6,782 nt of DNA, taken from NCBI GenBank assembly GCA_002688965.1, contig NZEE01000085.1, positions 1-6,782 of the forward strand. The letters run 5' to 3'. Origin of the DNA: an archaeon. Lineage in GTDB: Archaea; Aenigmatarchaeota; Aenigmatarchaeia; GW2011-AR5; GCA-2688965. The position numbers and the translations under genes are program-made. Below the pieces are notes generated by a model that worked only from the letters and a program-made list of their open reading frames with translations, ran no database searches and was not told the DNA's origin. This document shows, piece after piece, positions 1 through 4,752 of the stretch. The stretch's first letter is position 1, and each line of letters starts with the position of its first letter.

Positions 1-8
1 AATAATGT

Positions 9-16
9 TACTTTTG
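9..16 (+). promoter_or_regulatory. Bacteroidota-type -7 element TAnnTTTG
   Basis: The octamer TACTTTTG fits the Bacteroidota housekeeping-sigma -7 consensus TAnnTTTG exactly. It lies 22 bases before the methyltransferase start, which would give a short A/T-rich leader. The matching -33 TTG would lie left of the window, so only half of the promoter can be assessed. The octamer also occurs by chance inside genes of this AT-rich sequence (for example in the KTSC gene near 1375 and in thyA near 2370), so its position in a gap is the main support. Confidence 0.45.
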
Positions 17-38
17 TAATATATATAAAATATAAACT

Positions 39-962
39 ATGGAAAGTAAATATAAACTCTACCAGGGAGATACTAAAAAAATAATTTCAGAATTAATAGA
101 ACGAGAAGAATTAGTCGATATGATTTTCACTTCTCCACCTTATTATGCATTTAGAAAAAACTATAGTGGTAATGGAGATGGAGAAGTAGGAGCTATTCAT
201 GTCGATGATTATGCTGATTGGTTTTTAGAATTCACTGAAAAATTCTTACAGATATTAAAACCTAATGGTAGTTTTTTCTTAAATATTAATGAAAAAATAG
301 ATAACGGAGTAATACATCCCGTTTTAGATGAATTAAAATATAAAATGAGTAAACAAGGGTGGTATTTAGTAGCAAAACCATATATTTGGTTTAAAAAACA
401 ATGTATGCCTACTAATTGTAAATATAGAGCAATAGATCGATATGAATACGTTTTTCATTTCTCCAATTCAACTAAACCTAAATTCAGAGCGGAAAATTGT
501 CGAGTTCCTCATTCTGCAGTTACTAAAAGAAGAATGAAACGACCTGTCCCCACTATTAATTCTCGAGATGGAGTTTATGAACATACCACCCTTAAATTAA
601 ATAAAGATGGAGCACTACCACATAATGTAGTAATAACGGCAGCAGAATCCAACCCTAGTGTTTTACACCCCGCACCATTTCATGTAGAATTAGCTGAATG
701 GTTTATTAAAATAGGGAGTGATGTGGGGGATACTGTTTTAGACCCCTTTGCTGGATCATCCACCACTGGAGTGGCAGCACTTAATAATAAAAGAAATTAT
801 GTTGGTATTGATTTAGTAGATTTTAATATTAACTTTGGGGAAAAGAGAATCAATCACTTTATGAAAACAGGAGAATGTTATATACCAAAAAATAAATTAG
901 AAACATATGGGATTGATGTTAATTATTATAAAGTAAAAGGAAAACATATTAATAACCCTTAA
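39..962 (+). CDS. Beta-class site-specific DNA methyltransferase (N4-cytosine type likely)
   Basis: This 307-residue enzyme would transfer a methyl group from S-adenosylmethionine to an exocyclic amino group in DNA. The catalytic motif IV is TSPPYY at residues 31-36, and the SAM-binding motif I, DPFAGSSTTG, is at 235-244, followed by YVGID at 254-258. The order IV then I is that of the beta class. The HPAPFHVEL stretch just before motif I resembles motif X. SPPY is typical of N4-cytosine enzymes, but some beta-class SPPY proteins methylate adenine, so the target base is not settled. The region between the motifs (about 110-215) should hold the target-recognition part. The start is supported by an in-frame TAA at 3-5 and no earlier ATG. 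No endonuclease gene is visible, so this looks like an orphan phage methyltransferase used for protection against host restriction or for epigenetic marking. It heads a close-packed operon; the next gene begins 4 bases after its stop. Confidence 0.9.
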   Translation: MESKYKLYQGDTKKIISELIEREELVDMIFTSPPYYAFRKNYSGNGDGEVGAIHVDDYADWFLEFTEKFLQILKPNGSFFLNINEKIDNGVIHPVLDELKYKMSKQGWYLVAKPYIWFKKQCMPTNCKYRAIDRYEYVFHFSNSTKPKFRAENCRVPHSAVTKRRMKRPVPTINSRDGVYEHTTLKLNKDGALPHNVVITAAESNPSVLHPAPFHVELAEWFIKIGSDVGDTVLDPFAGSSTTGVAALNNKRNYVGIDLVDFNINFGEKRINHFMKTGECYIPKNKLETYGIDVNYYKVKGKHINNP

Positions 963-966
963 AATT

Positions 967-1209
967 ATGATACCATCCGCACCTAAATTTAGAAAAATAA
1001 TTCTTTTATTAAAAGATAAAAATAGTAAAGATAAAGATATAGTACCTACTGTTAGAATTGAGCATGAAGATTGTGCTATGATAATAACAGGAAATTATGT
1101 TATTATAACTGAAGAAGAAAATAATAATAATATTGACACCCCTTCTAGTATTAAGGGTAAAATTTATGATATAAGAGAATTAGACTCATATAAACTTTTT
1201 AAAGATTAA
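967..1209 (+). CDS. Small hypothetical protein (80 aa)
   Basis: I do not recognise this 80-residue protein. It starts with a short basic, hydrophobic stretch (FRKIILLLKDKNSK), continues with probable beta strands (CAMIITGNYVIITEE), then an Asn-rich linker (ENNNNID at about 51-57) encoded by a run of AAT codons, and ends in a charged segment. There is no signal peptide or convincing membrane helix. The reading frame is supported by its position: it starts 4 bases after the methyltransferase stop and ends 2 bases before the KTSC gene, with no room for another gene. Co-transcription with these neighbours is likely. It could be an accessory of the methyltransferase or simply a phage-specific small protein; nothing in the sequence decides between them. 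Confidence 0.65.
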   Translation: MIPSAPKFRKIILLLKDKNSKDKDIVPTVRIEHEDCAMIITGNYVIITEEENNNNIDTPSSIKGKIYDIRELDSYKLFKD

Positions 1210-1211
1210 TT

Positions 1212-1508
1212 ATGATTTTAAATAAACATGAAGAAAACGGATCAATAGAAAATATTTATAACTCCAGTAATATTTTAGCTTCCAAATATATCATTGCAAC
1301 TAAAAAACTCGCAATTATATTTAAAGGGGGTAGACAATATTTATATCATGATGTTAAAAGAGAAGATTATAATATTTTTGAGAATTCGGAGAGTCAAGGA
1401 AAAGTATTAAATACCACCATCAAAAAATATAAATCAGAAAAAATTGAAGAGGTGGTAAATGTTACACCCTTGTTAGAACAAATTTCTATACTGAAAGCTA
1501 ATGGGTAA
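1212..1508 (+). CDS. KTSC-domain small protein
   Basis: This 98-residue protein matches the pattern of the KTSC domain, a small fold common in phages and bacteria. SSNI is at residues 18-21, the strand pair KKLAIIFKGGRQYLYHDV at 31-48 corresponds to the usual 'L.V.F..G..Y.Y..V', and SQGKVLNTTIKKY at 61-73 corresponds to 'S.Gk..N..I...y'. KTSC domains are found alone or fused to other phage proteins, including nucleic-acid enzymes; their biochemical role is not established, although RNA or nucleic-acid binding has been suggested. The ends lie outside the domain, and the C-terminus (about 74-98) is probably helical. It starts 2 bases after the previous stop. Its last 8 bases overlap the start of thyA, which suggests translational coupling. 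Confidence 0.75.
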   Translation: MILNKHEENGSIENIYNSSNILASKYIIATKKLAIIFKGGRQYLYHDVKREDYNIFENSESQGKVLNTTIKKYKSEKIEEVVNVTPLLEQISILKANG

Positions 1509-2454
1509 AATAGATAAGACATACAACAATTTATTAGAAAAAATTTTAAAAAATGGAAAAGAAAAAAATGATCGAACGGATACGGGTACTATATCTTTAT
1601 TTGGGGAACAAATTAAACATAAAATGCAAGACGGATTCCCTATACTTACCACCAAAAAAATACACACAAAATCAGTCATACACGAACTCCTCTGGTTTCT
1701 CAAGGGAGACACCAATGTGGAATATCTCCAGAATAATGGTGTAACCATATGGGATGAATGGTGTGACGAAAATGGTGACCTAGGACCCATTTATGGAAAA
1801 CAATGGACAAATTGGGGAGGGTGGTTTGGAGAAAGCCACGGAAATTCTGACGGTACATTAGGTGTTCATTTTAAAGGTATCAATCAAATACAACAGTGCA
1901 TAGATCTATTAAGAAGTGATCCTGACTCTAGAAGGATAATGGTCAATGCGTGGAATGTAGGTGACTTAAAGGATATGAAATTACCCCCTTGCCACTATGG
2001 ATTTCAATTATATAGTAGGAAACTCACTTTAGATGAAAGGGCAAGATATTATGAAACAAATTTTAAAGGTTTTTTAGGTGAGGATAAAACACATAGTAAG
2101 TTAGATTACTTAAGAATGCCTAGTCGAGAAATATCTCTTATGTGGAATCAACGATCTGTAGATACTTTTCTTGGTTTACCTTTTAATATTGCTTGTTATG
2201 GATTTCTTTTACATATGTTTGCACAACAAGTGAATATGATACCTGGAGAATTAATTGGTAATCTAGGAGATGTTCATATCTATAATACACATATAAAATA
2301 TGTAGAAGAACAAGTTATTAGAGATATAGATAAAGACTCTCCATACTTAAAATTAAAAAAGTCAGAGAGTATTTTTGATTACGCTTATGATGACTTTGAA
2401 ATTTTAAATTACGACTCTTATCCTAACTGGAAAAACGTTCCTATATCGGTTTAA
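1501..2454 (+). CDS. thyA: Thymidylate synthase (ThyA family)
   Basis: This cytoplasmic enzyme makes dTMP from dUMP using methylene-tetrahydrofolate, supplying thymidine for phage DNA replication. All key residues are present: Arg25 in RTDTGT (phosphate), Trp residues in TIWDEWCDENGDLGPIYGKQW, the Arg144-Arg145 pair in DSRRIMVNAWN, catalytic Cys164 in LPPCHYGFQLY, Asn229 in GLPFNIACY, and His259/Tyr261 in DVHIY. Asn229 is the position that is Asp in dCMP hydroxymethylases, so dUMP is the expected substrate. At 317 residues it is longer than E. coli ThyA (264). Most of the difference is an insertion at about 172-205, between the Cys loop and the QRSVDTFLGLP motif, of a kind I recall from Bacteroidota and phage ThyA proteins. 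The start overlaps the KTSC gene by 8 bases. G+C is about 44% over 1681-1860 but only about 28% over 2221-2400. Confidence 0.97.
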   Translation: MGKIDKTYNNLLEKILKNGKEKNDRTDTGTISLFGEQIKHKMQDGFPILTTKKIHTKSVIHELLWFLKGDTNVEYLQNNGVTIWDEWCDENGDLGPIYGKQWTNWGGWFGESHGNSDGTLGVHFKGINQIQQCIDLLRSDPDSRRIMVNAWNVGDLKDMKLPPCHYGFQLYSRKLTLDERARYYETNFKGFLGEDKTHSKLDYLRMPSREISLMWNQRSVDTFLGLPFNIACYGFLLHMFAQQVNMIPGELIGNLGDVHIYNTHIKYVEEQVIRDIDKDSPYLKLKKSESIFDYAYDDFEILNYDSYPNWKNVPISV

Positions 2455-2493
2455 TTATTTTATCTCTCCTTTATCTTTAATTTATCAATTACG

Positions 2494-2504
2494 GCAATAT
2501 TTAT
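2494..2504 (+). promoter_or_regulatory. Shared upstream element GCAATATTTAT, copy 1
   Basis: The 63-base gap between thyA and the nucleotidyltransferase gene holds GCAATATTTAT 24 bases before the ATG. The same 11-mer occurs 28 bases before the ATG of the 109-residue structural-type protein. This gap contains no perfect TAnnTTTG (nearest is TATCTTTA at 2472-2479), so the shared element could be a phage-specific promoter. Against this, CAATATTTATAT also occurs inside the KTSC gene at 1335-1346, so chance in an AT-rich sequence is possible. Confidence 0.3.
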
Positions 2505-2517
2505 ATTAAAAATACAT

Positions 2518-3309
2518 ATGCGCATTCATAAATTAAAAGAACAAGAAGTAGGGGATATAATAGAAAAAGAAAATATTGATCTTTCTTCTTTTAAAATTAA
2601 GGACCAATTAAATCCAAAAATTTTTAATGAGGATAAAGTGATGAAGGAAGAAGTGCGTACTCGTTTATTAATGATATCAGATGATTTTTTTGAAACATTA
2701 GATATTGGATGGGTAGACATTGATGATATAATTTTAACTGGAAGTTTAGCTAATTATAACTGGTCTAAATTTTCAGATGTAGATATTCATATTTTATTAA
2801 AGTATGAAGATGTTGACGATAATATAGATTTAGTTAGAGAATACTTTATGTCAAAAAAGGCTTTATGGAATGACAAACATAATATAACTATAAAAGGTTA
2901 TGATGTAGAACTTTATGTACAAGATACTAATGAATCTCATGTTTCTAGTGGGGTTTATTCTGTTTTATGGGGAGGATGGGTTGTTGAACCTCAAAGAGAA
3001 TCAAAAGAAATAGATGCTAAAAAAGTTAGTCAGAAAGCTAATAATATCATAGAATCAATTATGCAAATCTATGAAAGATATAAGAAGGGGGAATATGATA
3101 AAGTAATTAGAAGTATCCAAACCCTTAAAGAAAAAATTAAAAAAATGAGGCAATCAGGATTAGATAGAGAAGGGGAATATTCATTTGAAAATATTGCATT
3201 TAAAGTATTAAGAAGAATGGAGTATTTGGATAAATTAAGTGAGATAGAAACCAGGGCATATGATAACTCATTAACATTGGTGGAATCAATTAAATATTTA
3301 AAATCATAA
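2518..3309 (+). CDS. Pol-beta superfamily nucleotidyltransferase-domain protein
   Basis: This 263-residue protein carries the nucleotidyltransferase signature: Gly75-Ser76 in ILTGSLANYNWS, then Asp87-x-Asp89 in SDVDIHIL, with a third acidic residue probably Glu131 in YDVELYVQD. These would bind two metal ions and transfer a nucleotide to a protein, RNA or small-molecule acceptor; the acceptor cannot be read from sequence. The N-terminal ~60 residues (LNPKIFNEDKVMKEEVRTRLLMISDDFFETL) form a helical lead-in, and SSGVYSVLWGGWVVEP (about 142-157) follows the active site. The C-terminal third is helical and lysine-rich. I recall proteins with this layout in marine phage genomes, without an assigned role. 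The gene follows a promoter-sized gap and ends 3 bases before the LamG gene, so it is probably co-transcribed with virion-like genes rather than with thyA. No antitoxin-like or HEPN partner is adjacent. Confidence 0.82.
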   Translation: MRIHKLKEQEVGDIIEKENIDLSSFKIKDQLNPKIFNEDKVMKEEVRTRLLMISDDFFETLDIGWVDIDDIILTGSLANYNWSKFSDVDIHILLKYEDVDDNIDLVREYFMSKKALWNDKHNITIKGYDVELYVQDTNESHVSSGVYSVLWGGWVVEPQRESKEIDAKKVSQKANNIIESIMQIYERYKKGEYDKVIRSIQTLKEKIKKMRQSGLDREGEYSFENIAFKVLRRMEYLDKLSEIETRAYDNSLTLVESIKYLKS

Positions 3310-3312
3310 ACA

Positions 3313-4317
3313 ATGACATATCTAACGGGAGAAAGTAGTGTAGTACATGATTGGACAAAAATAGATTTTGTTAACTTTGTATACAACTCATTTCAATTTA
3401 ATGGTGTTTTAGGGGGACCAACTCTAGTGGTTAATGGTTCTACTATACTCAAAATAGTGGGAGTGAACATGCAATGTATAATAGATGAAAATACTACATC
3501 AATAGATGAAGATTTAATTTTATTAGGGAATCCTAAAACGAAATTTACTGGGTCTTTGAGTGATGTGGGAAGTGATGCATATATCAGTAAATATTCTTTT
3601 AATCTTATTGGGGATGATAACCGACAATTTTTTGATTTTGGTATTTTACCCCTTATTAATGGAATGAATAATAGTATGACTGTAAGTGGGTGGGCAAAAA
3701 TTGAGGGAACTCATGTTGTCAATGGTACCATTATAGAAAATTTTACTAGTGCGGGTGGATTTAGTTTAGGATATGTAAATGCGGGAGATTTATGGAGATT
3801 TAGAATTGATACCACTAGTGGTACCCAACTTGTTTTAAGTACCAGTAAACCAAAAGCAGATGATACTGGTAAATGGGTGCAAATTACGGGAGTGTGGGAT
3901 CAATCTATAACCACTATGAAAATATATCATAATGGAATTTTAGAAAATGAAGTAGTGGGAGCTGGTACATTAAATAATGCAACACAACCATTACGTATTG
4001 GTGGTGAAAATCTTAGTCAAGGAGAGATGAAAGGTCTCTTAAATAATATAGTAATATGGAATACGGCATTAACAGATGAAGAGGTATTAGATAATTTTGG
4101 CAATGGGGTCCCATATAATGTTTTATCGGAGGGACCAAAAATAAATAATATTTTATTTTGGAGTAAAGTGGGGGATGACTCAACTTGGAATGGAAGTAAC
4201 GCATGGACTATTAGAGATGAAGTAACTGGTGTGGGGGGAATCTCCAGTAGTCCTCCATCAGTACCATTATCGGTGGCCCTAACTTATAGCAGTAGAGTAA
4301 TTGATGCCCCAGAATAA
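3313..4317 (+). CDS. LamG/concanavalin-like domain protein, putative virion surface protein
   Basis: This 334-residue protein has two parts. Residues 1-75 (MTYLTGE ... LLGNPK) form a small beta-rich module that recurs in the 109-residue protein next downstream. Residues about 100-265 look like a LamG/concanavalin A-like lectin domain: MTVSGWAKI at 122-130, GFSLGY, WRFRI, GKWVQITGVWD, MKIYHNGIL, LRIGGE and the closing LLNNIVIWNTALTDEEV, which is typical of this fold. A tail follows with FWSKVGDD at 282-289. Such domains bind glycans or proteins. In phages they occur on capsid decorations, neck fibres and tail fibres, so host-surface or particulate-glycan binding is a reasonable inference. There is no signal peptide, as expected for a virion component. 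It begins 3 bases after the nucleotidyltransferase stop. An enzyme of the same fold is less likely because no catalytic pattern is visible. Confidence 0.8.
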   Translation: MTYLTGESSVVHDWTKIDFVNFVYNSFQFNGVLGGPTLVVNGSTILKIVGVNMQCIIDENTTSIDEDLILLGNPKTKFTGSLSDVGSDAYISKYSFNLIGDDNRQFFDFGILPLINGMNNSMTVSGWAKIEGTHVVNGTIIENFTSAGGFSLGYVNAGDLWRFRIDTTSGTQLVLSTSKPKADDTGKWVQITGVWDQSITTMKIYHNGILENEVVGAGTLNNATQPLRIGGENLSQGEMKGLLNNIVIWNTALTDEEVLDNFGNGVPYNVLSEGPKINNILFWSKVGDDSTWNGSNAWTIRDEVTGVGGISSSPPSVPLSVALTYSSRVIDAPE

Positions 4318-4337
4318 TATATTGAATTTAATATGGA

Positions 4338-4364
4338 TTGTTTTGTGTTTTTTTATTAAATTTG
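4338..4364 (+). promoter_or_regulatory. Putative Bacteroidota-type promoter (TTG ... TAAATTTG)
   Basis: In the 74-base gap after the LamG gene, TAAATTTG at 4357-4364 fits TAnnTTTG exactly. A TTG lies at 4338-4340, 16 bases upstream, slightly short of the spacing known for Bacteroidota (roughly 17-23). Transcription would begin near 4371, leaving a leader of about 20 bases before the ATG at 4392. It would let the small paralogue and the acidic protein be expressed independently of the nucleotidyltransferase operon. Confidence 0.45.
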
Positions 4365-4374
4365 CAATATTTAT
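4364..4374 (+). promoter_or_regulatory. Shared upstream element GCAATATTTAT, copy 2
   Basis: This 11-mer is identical to the one at 2494-2504 and stands at a similar distance from the following start codon (28 versus 24 bases). It overlaps the last base of the TAAATTTG box and is followed by TATAAATA at 4377-4384, which resembles a T4-type late promoter but lies too close to the ATG to give a normal leader. Which of the three signals is real cannot be decided from sequence. Confidence 0.3.
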
Positions 4375-4391
4375 TATATAAATAAAAGATT

Positions 4392-4721
4392 ATGACATAT
4401 TTGACCGGCGAAGTTAGTGTAATACACAATGACACTCAAGTAAATTTTAGTGGTTTTGTGTATAGTGCGGTATACTGTAACGCAGCAACTTGTAGTACTA
4501 CACTGAATGGTACTGTAGTAAACATGGTTGCAGGAGATACCCTAGAGGTTATCGTTAATGGGAATACTACAACTCCTAGCGTTGATATACTATTCTTAGG
4601 TAATCCAAAAAAGGTAGGTATGTTTAAAACTGGATTAATATCCGGTGCAACACAGACATTTCCAAATCCGGAAGTATATAGATTTGTAAATATAAAAACA
4701 GGACTACCCACCGATGGGTAA
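4392..4721 (+). CDS. Small putative virion protein, paralogue of the LamG protein N-terminus
   Basis: This 109-residue protein begins with the same heptapeptide as the upstream LamG protein (MTYLTGE) and aligns with it through residue ~75: SV at 9-10, FVY at 22-24, a central NG(S/T) strand, then NTT and a closing LGNPK at 69-73. The rest (VGMFKTGLISGATQTFPNPEVYRFVNIKTGLPTDG) is a short unrelated tail instead of a LamG domain. Cys29 and Cys34 are unique to this copy. Stop codons follow at once (TAATAA), so it is not a visibly truncated LamG copy. It probably forms a beta-rich subunit of the same virion structure, or a simpler version of the displayed protein. It has its own promoter candidate and is followed by the acidic protein after a 31-base A-rich gap. 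The function is inferred only from paralogy and context. Confidence 0.75.
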   Translation: MTYLTGEVSVIHNDTQVNFSGFVYSAVYCNAATCSTTLNGTVVNMVAGDTLEVIVNGNTTTPSVDILFLGNPKKVGMFKTGLISGATQTFPNPEVYRFVNIKTGLPTDG

Positions 4722-4752
4722 TAAATTATAGAAAAAAATAAATAAAAAGAAA
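4722..4752 (+). promoter_or_regulatory. A-rich translation leader without Shine-Dalgarno
   Basis: The 31 bases before the acidic-protein start are almost pure A with a few T and G and contain no GGAGG-like sequence. In Bacteroidota, A-rich, unstructured leaders stand in for Shine-Dalgarno pairing, and strongly expressed genes show this most clearly. The leader supports the ATG at 4753 and suggests efficient translation of the gene that follows. Confidence 0.5.

Noticed and set aside
1473..1790. Minus-strand and alternative + frames over the start of thyA
   Set aside because: thyA is unmistakable here and covers the stretch.
1501..2454. ThyA-family protein considered as a hydroxymethylase making modified bases
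   Set aside because: Asn229 in place of Asp and the conserved Trp residues near the active site fit ordinary thymidylate synthase.
3811..3822. Perfect 12-base palindrome ACCACTAGTGGT
   Set aside because: It lies mid-gene and encodes TTSG in the LamG domain, with no partner site or T-run; a chance palindrome.
4318..4337. Weak inverted repeat ATATT...AATAT after the LamG gene, considered as a terminator
   Set aside because: The stem is five A-T pairs with no G-C clamp, and no T-run follows directly; not supportable as a terminator.
4377..4384. TATAAATA, identical to the T4 late promoter -10, with another copy at 6461-6468
   Set aside because: The first copy is only 7 bases from the ATG and the second lies inside the last gene (encoding YINK). 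The octamer is expected often in such AT-rich DNA.
4436..4711. Minus-strand open frame of 91 codons opposite the 109-residue protein
   Set aside because: It mirrors a gene with a clear paralogue and A-rich leader on the + strand; its protein has no recognisable pattern and every other gene is on the + strand.
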